Shown: positions 8,138-16,277 of the stretch, piece after piece
How the letters are laid out: each line of letters opens with the position of its first letter
Numbering within the stretch: position 1 is the stretch's first letter
NCBI RefSeq assembly: GCF_018100805.1
Contig: NZ_JAGJEA010000005.1
Location: 248,001 to 312,000, forward strand
DNA length: 64,000 bases
From: Aquimarina sp. MMG016
GTDB lineage: Bacteria; Bacteroidota; Bacteroidia; Flavobacteriales; Flavobacteriaceae
Direction of reading: 5' to 3'
Program-made: the position numbers and the translations under genes
Notes under the pieces: generated by a model
Databases searched by the model: none
Told to the model about the DNA's origin: nothing
Seen by the model: only the letters and a program-made list of their open reading frames with translations

Positions 8138-9106
8138 ATGAGCTACTTAGAAACTACTCACGATGTATATAAAGAAGCAGCCTTAACACCAGATGTTGGA
8201 TTATGCTGTACTACTAATCCTATTTGGGAACTTCCTGGACTTAAGATCCCCAGAATCATGCAAGAAATGAATTATGGATGCGGAAGCACAGTGCACGCTC
8301 GTGATTTGACTAATAATCCTAAAACCCTTTATGTAGGAGTTGGTGGTGGAATGGAGCTATTACAATTCTCTTATTTCTCACGTCAAAAAAGTGGTGTTAT
8401 AGGTGTTGATGTTGTGCAGGAGATGTTGGATGCTTCTCGTAAAAACTTTAAGGAAGCCGAAGCTCAAAATGATTGGTTCAAAAGTGAATTTGTAGATCTT
8501 AGATTTGGTGACGCGCTTAATCTTCCTGTAGAAGATAACAGTATTGATGTTGCTGCTCAGAATTGTCTTTTTAACATTTTTAAGGAAGAAGATCTAAAAA
8601 AGGCAATTGAAGAAATGTATCGAGTGTTAAAACCTCATGGAAGACTGGTGATGAGTGATCCAACTTGTGAGCAACCTATGAATGAGAACCTTCGTAATGA
8701 CGAACGTTTAAGAGCATTATGTCTTAGTGGAAGTTTACCTATTGCAGAATATGTAAAAGCATTAACTGATGTTGGTTTTGGAACGATTGAGATCAGAGCT
8801 CGTAAACCATACCGTATTCTTGATCCTAAAAACTATGATACAGATGAGTTGATCTATATCGAGTCGATCGAAGTTGCAGCTATTAAAGACCCAATGCCAG
8901 CAGATGGTCCTTGCGTCTTTACAGGTAAAGCTGCAATTTATTTTGGAGATGAAGATTATTTTGATGATAAAAAAGGACACGTCTTACTAAAAAATCAGCC
9001 TATAGCAGTATGTGATAAAACTGCAGGTGCTCTTGCTGACCTTGGAAGAGATGATATATTTATTAGTGAATCTACATACCACTATGATGGTGGTGGATGC
9101 TGCTAA
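8138..9106 (+). CDS. arsM: Arsenosugar-type arsenite methyltransferase ArsM
   Basis: A 322-residue class I SAM methyltransferase. LYVGVGGGMELLQF (residues 64-77) is motif I and VIGVDVVQEML the acidic end of strand 2. Three cysteines fall in the contexts that bind arsenite in ArsM enzymes: Cys48 in NYGCGS, Cys143 in AQNCLFNIF and Cys195 in LRALCLSGSL. A further vicinal pair GLCCTT (Cys23-Cys24) near the N-terminus and GGGCC at the C-terminus (Cys321-Cys322) are features of the arsenosugar-associated form. It would methylate arsenite stepwise to the dimethyl species that ArsS uses. It is the last gene of the cluster and is followed at once by a strong hairpin terminator. Confidence 0.88.
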   Translation: MSYLETTHDVYKEAALTPDVGLCCTTNPIWELPGLKIPRIMQEMNYGCGSTVHARDLTNNPKTLYVGVGGGMELLQFSYFSRQKSGVIGVDVVQEMLDASRKNFKEAEAQNDWFKSEFVDLRFGDALNLPVEDNSIDVAAQNCLFNIFKEEDLKKAIEEMYRVLKPHGRLVMSDPTCEQPMNENLRNDERLRALCLSGSLPIAEYVKALTDVGFGTIEIRARKPYRILDPKNYDTDELIYIESIEVAAIKDPMPADGPCVFTGKAAIYFGDEDYFDDKKGHVLLKNQPIAVCDKTAGALADLGRDDIFISESTYHYDGGGCC

Positions 9107-9117
9107 TTAATTTCAAT

Positions 9118-9146
9118 AAAAAAGAGAGGATTTACCTCTCTTTTTT
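9118..9146. terminator. Bidirectional intrinsic terminator
   Basis: A 12-bp perfect stem (A-run, GAGAGG / CCTCTC, T-run) closes a 5-nt ATTTA loop. It lies 11 bp after the arsM stop and 2 bp before the end of the convergent flavin reductase gene. The A and T runs flank both sides, so it can stop transcription in both directions. Confidence 0.9.
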
Positions 9147-9148
9147 AT

Positions 9149-10369
9149 TTATGCAAACTTCTTAGCCATTGCTTTTCTAAACTCATAAAGGACCAAGAAC
9201 ATAGAACACCATAGGGGACTCATATTAGGTTTAAACTTTTTTCCTTTAGAAAACCTGATCAATTGCCTGGCATAGAAACCACCTTCTGCAGAATCTTCAA
9301 ATTGTTTAAATCCTGTCCTAAGCACCATATTTTTAAGGTTAGGGATCTCTCCTTTAAGGAAACCGGAAATTTCATCTCTATTAGTTATAAAAGGGCGCCC
9401 CATACCAATCAAATCAACTTCACCATTTTTTAATACTTCATTGCAAAATTCATATGATCGAAAACCACCGGTAATCATTAATGGCAACTTACTAATCGCT
9501 CTTACTTTCTTTGCAAAATCTATAAAATAAGCTTCTCTCCTTTTTGTACTTTCTTTTAATTCCGACCCTTCCTCATTCATTATAAAAAAAGCCAACTTCT
9601 CGTATGTTCCGCCAGAGATTTCTAATAAATCAATTTTTTCAGCATCCAACATTTTTACAACTTCAAGAGATTCTTCCTCAGTAAACCCACCTCTTTGAAA
9701 ATCGGCAGAGTTCAACTTCACTGCAATAGGAAAATGATCTCCTACTTCTTTTCTGACTTCTCGAATGATGGTTAGCAACAAACGACTACGGTTCTCTATG
9801 CTTCCTCCCCATTGATCTGTTCTAACATTGGTACTTGGGGATAAAAACTGACTCAATAAATACCCATGAGCTGCGTGAATCTGAACACCATCAAAACCAG
9901 CTTCTTTAGACAGTTTAGCTGCCTTTACAAAACCAGCGATCACTTCTTGGATATCATGAGCTATCATTGCCTTAGGTTTCCCAAAAAGTCCCATTTTTCT
10001 TAACTGTACTTCTGATGGTGCCAGAGGACGACTAGTACTAAATTTATTCGCCTGTCGGCCAGAATGAGAAACCTGTATCCATACCTGGTTACCACCTGAT
10101 TTTGCCGATATAGCCCACGATCGTAGCTTGGACAACATATTACTATCATCAAAACAAACATTACCTGCAGATTCTAAGTGTTTTCTATCAATGACTACAT
10201 TACCCGTAATCAATAATCCAGCTCCGGTATCTGACCAATCCTTATATAACTTCTCATGACCTTTAGTAGGTTCAAAGTTTTTATTACTTATACGTTCAGT
10301 CATAGCCGACTTCACTAATCTGTTTTTCATAACCGCACCGCAAGGAAGTGTTATTTCTGTACTAATCAT
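9149..10369 (-). CDS. NADH:flavin oxidoreductase, old yellow enzyme family
   Basis: A 406-residue FMN-dependent TIM-barrel reductase. The N-terminus has the FMN-binding pattern KNRLVKSAMTE; QVSHSGRQANK follows, and HAAHGYLLSQFLSP carries His165 and His168, the substrate-binding pair, with Tyr170. RTDQWGGSIENRSR is the usual OYE signature. These enzymes reduce activated C=C bonds, nitro groups or quinones with NAD(P)H. It lies on the opposite strand to the arsenosugar genes and is separated from them by a shared terminator, so it is probably a separate unit. No cognate regulator is adjacent. The substrate cannot be read from the sequence. Confidence 0.87.
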   Translation of the reverse strand: MISTEITLPCGAVMKNRLVKSAMTERISNKNFEPTKGHEKLYKDWSDTGAGLLITGNVVIDRKHLESAGNVCFDDSNMLSKLRSWAISAKSGGNQVWIQVSHSGRQANKFSTSRPLAPSEVQLRKMGLFGKPKAMIAHDIQEVIAGFVKAAKLSKEAGFDGVQIHAAHGYLLSQFLSPSTNVRTDQWGGSIENRSRLLLTIIREVRKEVGDHFPIAVKLNSADFQRGGFTEEESLEVVKMLDAEKIDLLEISGGTYEKLAFFIMNEEGSELKESTKRREAYFIDFAKKVRAISKLPLMITGGFRSYEFCNEVLKNGEVDLIGMGRPFITNRDEISGFLKGEIPNLKNMVLRTGFKQFEDSAEGGFYARQLIRFSKGKKFKPNMSPLWCSMFLVLYEFRKAMAKKFA

Positions 10370-10482
10370 ATCAAAATAGTTCGATTACAATGATACACAA
10401 TCTTAATGTTTTGTACAATCTAAAAATTTAAAAACACGTATCTCATCTTATTTCTATTTTTTAGCAATATTAATTACCTATG

Positions 10483-10686
10483 CAACGTTAAACCAAAAAA
10501 TCATCCTATCTTGTAAAGTATGGCGTGAATTTTGGACTTACTCTAAGTAATTGGGATTACATGTTTAAAACTGATCATATTCCTACTAATAATAGGAATA
10601 TTGAACTTGGATTCAACGGAGGTAACTATCCTTTGGATTTCACTCGGCAGAAAATATATCCCTTTACATTAAAAAAGAAATTTTAA
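10483..10686 (+). pseudogene. Possible remnant of a protein C-terminus
   Basis: The gap before the DUF547 lipoprotein contains a 67-codon open stretch (68 with the TAA at 10684) with protein-like composition, reading YGVNFGLTLSNWDYMFKTDH and later GFNGGNYPLDFTRQ. Upstream in the same frame there are three close stops (10462-10482) and no credible start except ATG 10561, which would give only 41 residues. The rest of the local intergenic DNA is far more AT-rich. It may be the tail of a deleted gene or a short unrecognised gene; I cannot name the parent. Confidence 0.35.
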
Positions 10687-10687
10687 T

Positions 10688-11542
10688 ATGAAGAACATCC
10701 TTTTCATACTATCAGCTTGCTTGCTTATAGCCTGCGGCGGAAGTAAAAAAATAGTCCAAAACACCACAAAACCTAACACCCAAAATACTACAGTTTCAGA
10801 AGAAAAAGAGCCGTTAATAGAAGAGACCAAAGAGGAAGTCGTAAAGGAAACACCTCAACAACCAGAGGTAATTGAAGAAAAACCGATAACAGTAACAGAA
10901 GCTTTTAACCACCAATCCTGGGATGTGTTGTTACAAAAACACGTAACACCAGAAGGTAATGTAAGCTATAAAGGCTTTATAAAGGATAAAGCTTTGCTCA
11001 GAACTTATCTTAAATCACTAGAAAACACCACACCGGCAGAAACCTGGAGTAAGGAAGATAAGCTGGCCTATTGGATGAATGTCTATAATGCCTTTACCAT
11101 AAAATTGATCATAAACAACTACCCAGTAAAAAGCATTAAAAATATAAAGGATCCCTGGGACCTGCGATTCTTTAAAATAGGCAGCAAATGGTATACACTT
11201 AATGATATAGAACATAGAATACTAAGAAAAATGGAAGATCCCAGAATTCATTTTGGAATCAATTGTGCTTCATTTTCCTGTCCTCCACTATTAAACAAAG
11301 CGTTTACTGCAGAAAATGTGGATCAAGAACTTGAGAAATTGGCTATTACCTTTATTAATGATCCTAAACGTAACACATTAACTACCGATAAAGTTCAACT
11401 TTCTAAAATATTCTCCTGGTTTAGCAAAGATTTTAAAACTGAAGGTTCCCTTATCGATTTCTTAAACAAATATGCTAAAGTTACTGTCAACCAAAATGCA
11501 CAAAAAAGCTATAAAAAATATAATTGGACACTTAATGAATAA
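10688..11542 (+). CDS. DUF547 lipoprotein
   Basis: A 284-residue lipoprotein: LLIAC at residues 12-16 is a lipobox with Cys16 as the lipidated residue, followed by a Gly-Gly-Ser retention-like start and a long Glu/Thr/Pro-rich linker (about 20-70). The DUF547 domain covers about 76-275. It shows SKEDKLAYWMNVYNAFTIKL and INCASFSCPP with Cys193 and Cys198, and the usual ending KSYKKYNWTLNE. The function of DUF547 is not known; the Cys/Asn-rich core suggests an enzyme or metal or thiol site. It is the first of two adjacent DUF547 genes, about 55% alike by eye, near the arsenosugar cluster, and a third lies at 34632. Confidence 0.85.
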   Translation: MKNILFILSACLLIACGGSKKIVQNTTKPNTQNTTVSEEKEPLIEETKEEVVKETPQQPEVIEEKPITVTEAFNHQSWDVLLQKHVTPEGNVSYKGFIKDKALLRTYLKSLENTTPAETWSKEDKLAYWMNVYNAFTIKLIINNYPVKSIKNIKDPWDLRFFKIGSKWYTLNDIEHRILRKMEDPRIHFGINCASFSCPPLLNKAFTAENVDQELEKLAITFINDPKRNTLTTDKVQLSKIFSWFSKDFKTEGSLIDFLNKYAKVTVNQNAQKSYKKYNWTLNE

Positions 11543-11920
11543 TATTACTAATGGTTTTTATTATTGTCCCAATTAAAATTAAGTCCTTTTAGCACAACGA
11601 ATTAAGGTTAAAATTATCCTAAAAACCATATATATATACTTAACGGCAATCACTTTTTTATAAGCAACTCATACTGCATTAATAACCTGATTAACAGTTA
11701 TTTAATATACAAGCATACTAGAAATCTGTTTTTCTATTTTACTTCTGGCAAGAAGCATTTTTTACTTAATCTCTCAAAAAAACCTTTTACTCGTCTGTAA
11801 GGTATACGACCCTATACCTACTAAAAATCCAACCCGGGAAACCAATTTCTAATTTTTTATGTATATGAAGTAGAAATTGACAATTATTGAAAAAATAATT
11901 AACCTTTAAAAATTAAGAAA
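11543..11920. other. Intergenic stretch between two DUF547 genes
   Basis: No coding sequence is visible in these 378 bp. The only structure seen is a 9-bp inverted repeat (CAATTTCTA at 11843-11851, TAGAAATTG at 11871-11879) with a 19-nt spacer, about 40 bp upstream of the next start codon. It could be a hairpin or an operator; in such AT-rich DNA chance is also possible. No clear TAnnTTTG promoter element was found. Confidence 0.4.
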
Positions 11921-12667
11921 ATGACAATCCCTAGAATCATATTAGTAATTGCAGGACTATTGTTCCTTACCTCAGCACAATCACAGAATCGTTTTGATCA
12001 CTCCGTTTGGGATCAGGCTCTATTAATCAATGTATCCGAAGATGGCAAAGTAGATTATGATGGCTTTATGAGAGATAGTTCTCAGTTGTACGCATATTTT
12101 AGACAACTCTCAGAAAATAAGCCCACAGAGAGCTGGTCTAGAGAAGAGAAACTAGCCTATTGGATCAATGCTTATAATGCATACACGATAAAATTAGTAA
12201 TAGATAGTTATCCTTTAAAAAGTATTAAAGATCTAAAAGACCCTTGGGGTAAAAAATTCTTTAAGATTGATGGAGAGTGGTATAGCCTTAATGATTTAGA
12301 ACATAAAATCTTAAGAAAGTTTGGTGACCCTAGAATTCACTTTGCTATTAATTGTGCTTCATTTTCTTGTCCTGTTGTTTGGAATAGAGCGTATACTGGA
12401 GATAATTTACACGAAGCATTAGATTCACAAACAGAAAAGTTCATTAATGATCCTACTAGAAATACTATTACAAAAAATGTAGTTTCGGTATCAAAAATAT
12501 TCTCTTGGTATAAAAGAGATTTTAAGGTAAATGGTGGCGATGTTAAAGATTTTATTAATAGATATGCTGCGGTAAAAATTACAAATCAACCCAATAAGGG
12601 ATATAAAAAATACGACTGGAGTTTAAATGAACAAACAGAACCGTCTCGAGCTTTTGTATTAGACTAG
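11921..12667 (+). CDS. Secreted DUF547 protein
   Basis: A 248-residue protein with a Sec signal peptide (MTIPRIILVIAGLLFLTSAQSQ) and no lipobox, so it is probably periplasmic or released. Almost the whole mature chain is DUF547: VWDQALLINVSEDGKVDYDGF, SREEKLAYWINAYNAYTIKL and FAINCASFSCP with Cys145 and Cys150, closing with KGYKKYDWSLNE. It is a paralogue of the lipoprotein 380 bp upstream but lacks its linker and lipid anchor. The GT2 gene of the TIGR04283 type follows 79 bp downstream, a pairing often seen with the radical SAM/arsenosugar genes. The activity is unknown. Confidence 0.85.
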   Translation: MTIPRIILVIAGLLFLTSAQSQNRFDHSVWDQALLINVSEDGKVDYDGFMRDSSQLYAYFRQLSENKPTESWSREEKLAYWINAYNAYTIKLVIDSYPLKSIKDLKDPWGKKFFKIDGEWYSLNDLEHKILRKFGDPRIHFAINCASFSCPVVWNRAYTGDNLHEALDSQTEKFINDPTRNTITKNVVSVSKIFSWYKRDFKVNGGDVKDFINRYAAVKITNQPNKGYKKYDWSLNEQTEPSRAFVLD

Positions 12668-12746
12668 TTCTTTATAAAAAGAAGTTCAAAAAATTGAATT
12701 GAAACCTAAATGAGTAAATTTATAGCCGAACTATAATAACTCTACA

Positions 12747-13457
12747 TTGAAAATATCTATTATCATCCCTATACTAAATGAAGCAGCTACAATAAGTAAG
12801 CTGCTTTGGTATTTGATTAATTCTTCTAAAGAAAAAGAGAACATAGCAGAGATCCTGGTAGTAGATGGAGGCAGCATAGATAGGTCTCAAGAAGTTGTTG
12901 AAAAAATAGTCTACGAAACCAATCATAAAGTCAAACTTATTCCTTCAGAAAAAGGTCGAGCCTTACAATTAAATACAGGAGCTGCAAGTGCCAAAGGCGA
13001 CATTCTTTATTTCCTGCATGCAGATTCTTTTCCTCCTCAAGACTATGATCAATCTATAATTGAAGAAGTAAAAAAAGGTAATGAGGCAGGTTGTTTCAGG
13101 ATGAAATTTGATTCTAATCACTGGTGGTTACGCTTTTTAGGATGGTTAACACAATTCGAAAGTAAGCGTTGCCGTGGCGGAGACCAAAGTCAATTTATTA
13201 CTAGAAAACTATTTGACCAAATAGATGGGTATGACGAAGATTTTATCGTTTATGAGGATAATGATCTCGTAGATCGATTGTTTGCCATTGATCAATTTGT
13301 AATTATTCCAAGATATGTAATCACTTCAGCCCGACGCTATCGCGAAATCGGAGTCTGGCGACTACAATATCACTTTCTCAATATCCATATGCGCAGATGG
13401 ATGGGAGCTTCATCAGAAGATTTGTATCGATACTATAAAGAAAAAGTTGTTTCTTAA
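12747..13457 (+). CDS. TIGR04283-type family 2 glycosyltransferase
   Basis: A 236-residue cytosolic GT2 enzyme, beginning at a TTG (KISIIIPILNEAATIS). It shows the nucleotide-sugar motif VVDGGSIDRS (Asp40), the metal site LHADSFPP (Asp93), and RGGDQSQFITRKLFDQIDGY ahead of the acceptor-side acidic pair YEDNDLVDRL. This is the rSAM/selenodomain-associated transferase 2 form, which co-occurs in genomes with the DUF2064 transferase and the ArsS/ArsM genes seen at 5050-9106. It may attach a sugar or polar head group to the arsenoriboside, but the acceptor is unproven. A membrane AraC-type gene starts 24 bp further on. Confidence 0.82.
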   Translation: MKISIIIPILNEAATISKLLWYLINSSKEKENIAEILVVDGGSIDRSQEVVEKIVYETNHKVKLIPSEKGRALQLNTGAASAKGDILYFLHADSFPPQDYDQSIIEEVKKGNEAGCFRMKFDSNHWWLRFLGWLTQFESKRCRGGDQSQFITRKLFDQIDGYDEDFIVYEDNDLVDRLFAIDQFVIIPRYVITSARRYREIGVWRLQYHFLNIHMRRWMGASSEDLYRYYKEKVVS

Positions 13458-13481
13458 AAGTTCTTCTTTATCTTTAAAGAA

Positions 13482-14597
13482 GTGGAAACGATAGATATAC
13501 TTTTAGTCGTACTATTATGTATTGGCGCCATACAAGGAATCATCTTTGGCATTATTTTATGGCAAAAACAAGGCATTCACTACATAGCAAATAGATTTCT
13601 TGCTTCTATATTGTTCTTTTTCTCGTATCGCCTCATTGTAGAAACGCTTAATATATTTGGACTTGGAAGATATGATCTATGGTATCACATACTACTAGAA
13701 TATAACTGGATTTATGGTGCACTAATCTACTTTTTTGTAAAAAGTTATGTTCATCCCAAGTTCAAACTTATCAGAAAAGATTGGATTCACTTTCTCCCAG
13801 TTATCATAGAGTTTATCTGGAGTTTTTTTATCAAAGCTCAAAACTTTTTTTGGGATGGCACCCGAGAGAGTCTTACTTGGTTAGGATATTGGGGATATGT
13901 GGTATGGATGCACTATCCTACTATGTTTGTCGTTTCAGGAGTGCTTATCATCTTTTACTGTATTAAAGCTGAAAAAATACTCAGCAATGATATTGAGGTA
14001 GAAGGTTTTCAAGTAATCAAAGAAAAACTGATCTGGATCAAAAGAGTGATCCTGGTGATGAAAATATTCTCCATCCTATATGTTATTGGGATACTCATTG
14101 ATTTTTTCTTCTTTAATTTTGCCAGTAACTTCTTTTATGGACATCCAGTATTCGTCGGAATGGCTATTATCACTTATTGGTTGGGGCTAGAGGGGTTTTC
14201 TAGAAGAAAAGAAAATGCTTTTAAACAAGTAGCTACGCTCTCTGATAAAGAAAAAGAACAACTACAAAATATTGCCAAAGTTCTGGAAACAAAAATGCAA
14301 GAGGAAAGACTCTTTAAAGATCCTGAACTTACTTTGGTTTCTTTATCAAAACAACTTTCGGTTAAATCTTATTTGGTTACTAAATGCCTAAATACTATTT
14401 ATCAAAAAAAGTTCAATGACTATATAAATGAGTTCAGGATCGAAGAAGTAAAAAGGTTAGTCAACGATCCCAAAAATGAACATCTTACCCTTTTGGCATT
14501 AGCATATGAAGCCGGGTTTAACTCTAAAGCTTCATTTAACCGAGCTGTAAAGAAAATTACAGGAAATCCTCCCAGCGCCCTAAAACTGGTAAAATAA
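13482..14597 (+). CDS. AraC-type regulator with N-terminal membrane domain
   Basis: A 371-residue protein that starts at GTG. The first about 240 residues hold roughly seven hydrophobic segments (for example LLVVLLCIGAIQGIIFGIIL and HYPTMFVVSGVLIIFYCI), and the last about 105 residues are an AraC helix-turn-helix domain ending FNSKASFNRAVKKITGNPPS. This design anchors the DNA-binding domain at the membrane and is common in Flavobacteriia. A middle linker (KENAFKQVATLSDKEKEQLQ) probably signals between the two. It follows the GT2 gene closely and precedes a small-protein operon at 14722, which is a possible target. The signal it senses is unknown. Confidence 0.85.
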   Translation: METIDILLVVLLCIGAIQGIIFGIILWQKQGIHYIANRFLASILFFFSYRLIVETLNIFGLGRYDLWYHILLEYNWIYGALIYFFVKSYVHPKFKLIRKDWIHFLPVIIEFIWSFFIKAQNFFWDGTRESLTWLGYWGYVVWMHYPTMFVVSGVLIIFYCIKAEKILSNDIEVEGFQVIKEKLIWIKRVILVMKIFSILYVIGILIDFFFFNFASNFFYGHPVFVGMAIITYWLGLEGFSRRKENAFKQVATLSDKEKEQLQNIAKVLETKMQEERLFKDPELTLVSLSKQLSVKSYLVTKCLNTIYQKKFNDYINEFRIEEVKRLVNDPKNEHLTLLALAYEAGFNSKASFNRAVKKITGNPPSALKLVK

Positions 14598-14721
14598 AGG
14601 TTTCAATTCAATAATTAAGCCTTCTATATACTTCAAAATTTGTCTCATTTATCAAATTGAAACGATTCTGATTTCTATTTGATCCATATTTGTATTCGCA
14701 AACTTTTAAATCAAAATAAAA

Positions 14722-15123
14722 ATGAATCAATCAAAGATTTTAGTACAGTTATTTCTTCTTATAACCACATTTTATTTTTCTTCTTGTAACGCACAAACCG
14801 AAAACAAAAACTTGCAAGCATTAGTTGGTGAATGGCAACTCGATATGAGCCCTCAGGATAAAACAGATAACAATTTTGCAATGATGCGTATTGATAAAAT
14901 TGACGACAAATCGGTGCAAGGCACCTTTTATAGAGAAGGTGTCAAAATAAAAGAAGGAAGGGTGAATACACAACTGGATAGAATTTATGTGGCTTTGATG
15001 TCTGGTGATAATAGTGGCAGCTATAATACCTCGTTTTATTATCAAGAAGGAAAATTATATGGATCAACCCACGCCGTAGACAGAGGGTTTTTGGCCGTTT
15101 GGATCGCAGAAAAAACAAAATAA
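14722..15123 (+). CDS. Small lipoprotein, lipocalin-like
   Basis: A 133-residue exported protein. The N-terminus MNQSKILVQLFLLITTF ends in YFSSCNAQ, a lipobox with Cys22, so outer-membrane anchoring is likely. The mature part opens LVGEWQLDMSPQ, alternates polar and hydrophobic residues and holds GTFYREGVKIKEGRV, which suggests a small beta-barrel of lipocalin type. I do not recognise a named family. It is the first gene of a compact run: the next start (15126) lies 2 nt after its stop and a YceI protein follows. A role in binding a lipid or small ligand is a guess from the fold. Confidence 0.7.
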   Translation: MNQSKILVQLFLLITTFYFSSCNAQTENKNLQALVGEWQLDMSPQDKTDNNFAMMRIDKIDDKSVQGTFYREGVKIKEGRVNTQLDRIYVALMSGDNSGSYNTSFYYQEGKLYGSTHAVDRGFLAVWIAEKTK

Positions 15124-15125
15124 AA

Positions 15126-15614
15126 ATGAAGAAGTTTGTTTTATTCACATGTATGATGTGCTCAATGGTAATCCACGCACAACGAGATTTTGGGACACCG
15201 GTAAACGATGAACTACCACAGAAGCTAAAGGAACTGCGCATAGCAATTGAGGTTACCAATTTTCCGAAACAAATAGATCCTGTACAAATAAAAGATACAT
15301 ACTACTGGAAACACAATACCGCAATTCTATGTAAAGAAAGTGAAATCCAAATTATCGAGTATGGCGCGTACCTGTTTTATAACGACCAATGGAATTTAAG
15401 AAAATCCTACCCTCTGAAAGAGTTTAATAAAAGTTTTGGCACCAAAAAACAAGTCATTAAACAAGCACAACCTTATACCTGGGTTAATAACTGGAGAGTT
15501 GACACCAATCTATATGCCGGATGGGCTATGTGGTACTTTATCGGTGTGACCAAAGACGGAGAAAAAATATGTGGATATCAAAAAATTGAAACTACAGATA
15601 AGCTTTTGAACTAA
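15126..15614 (+). CDS. Small secreted protein of unknown function
   Basis: A 162-residue protein. The ATG at 15126 gives a proper signal peptide (MKKFVLFTCMMCSMVIHAQ) and a 2-nt spacing to the preceding lipoprotein; an earlier in-frame ATG lies inside that gene. The mature chain has no motif that I know. It is aromatic-rich with several Trp (YTWVNNWRVDTNLYAGWAMW) and has a single Cys in GEKICGY. It is probably periplasmic, and is cotranscribed with the lipocalin-like lipoprotein and a YceI protein. Nothing more can be said from sequence. Confidence 0.65.
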   Translation: MKKFVLFTCMMCSMVIHAQRDFGTPVNDELPQKLKELRIAIEVTNFPKQIDPVQIKDTYYWKHNTAILCKESEIQIIEYGAYLFYNDQWNLRKSYPLKEFNKSFGTKKQVIKQAQPYTWVNNWRVDTNLYAGWAMWYFIGVTKDGEKICGYQKIETTDKLLN

Positions 15615-15628
15615 AAAAAATTAAACTT

Positions 15629-16201
15629 GTGAAAAATATAAAAACCATATTCATTGCCTTTAGTATTCTTATTGGTCTACAAGCGTTGTATAGTCAGGAT
15701 TATACATTGAATCCTAAAAAATCATTGCTAACCTGGACTGGTAAAGCAGCTTTTAACAGCTATTCACTCACAGGCACTATCCAATCAGAAAAAGGCACAC
15801 TTTCTATCGATGAGAATGTTATTTCAGATTTAAAAATAATGATTGATATGAAAAGTCTGGATCACGAAAACAAGGATTTAAAAAAACATCTAAGAAGTAA
15901 AGATTTTTTTGAAGTAAAAACCTATCCAACATCTGAATTTTTAATTCAAGATTCTAGTATACCTGCGAATAATACAACAACGCTATCCGGAATGCTAACC
16001 ATAAAAAACAAAACAAATAATGAAAAAATTCCGGTTACTATTCAACAAAGTAAATCAGAGGTGATCATAACCTTTGAATACAGTATTGACCGTACCAAAT
16101 ACGGTATTAACCATAATTCCCCTAGTATATTCAAGCGATTAAAAGAAAACGCCATAGCTGATGATTTTATCTTAAAAGGAAAACTAGTTTTTAATCCATA
16201 G
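15629..16201 (+). CDS. YceI-family periplasmic lipid-binding-like protein
   Basis: A 190-residue protein from a GTG start, with a signal peptide that ends LQALYSQD. The YceI lipocalin-like fold is recognisable: YTLNPKKSLLTWTGKAAFNS, the helix-turn part LDHENKDLKKHLRSKDFFEV, YPTSEFLIQ, and FEYSIDRTKYGINHNSPS near the end. YceI proteins bind isoprenoid or other amphiphilic chains in the periplasm and often mark stress or respiratory-quinone related operons. It is third in the 14722-16201 run, and a regulatory motif for the next gene begins 2 bp after its stop. Confidence 0.83.
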   Translation: MKNIKTIFIAFSILIGLQALYSQDYTLNPKKSLLTWTGKAAFNSYSLTGTIQSEKGTLSIDENVISDLKIMIDMKSLDHENKDLKKHLRSKDFFEVKTYPTSEFLIQDSSIPANNTTTLSGMLTIKNKTNNEKIPVTIQQSKSEVIITFEYSIDRTKYGINHNSPSIFKRLKENAIADDFILKGKLVFNP

Positions 16202-16203
16202 CC

Positions 16204-16228
16204 CTTTTGACCGAAAATCACTACTTTT
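16204..16228 (+). promoter_or_regulatory. AraC-regulator binding motif, copy 1
   Basis: A 25-bp element starting CTTTTGACCGAAAA and ending ACTTTT, identical at 23 of 25 positions to the element at 17146-17170. It is followed after exactly 39 nt by TTTG (16268-16271) in a weak -7-like box GAACTTTG, just ahead of the AraC gene's ATG. The copy number, equal spacing and position mark it as a candidate operator of the AraC protein at 16278. Confidence 0.65.
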
Positions 16229-16277
16229 AATAAAAAACAATAATTTGTATAGCAATTTCTATGGAACTTTGTAAGTT

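Noticed and set aside
14600..14663. GTTTCAATT / AATTGAAAC inverted repeat upstream of the small lipoprotein
   Set aside because: Arms are 9 bp but 46 nt apart in AT-rich DNA; chance cannot be excluded.
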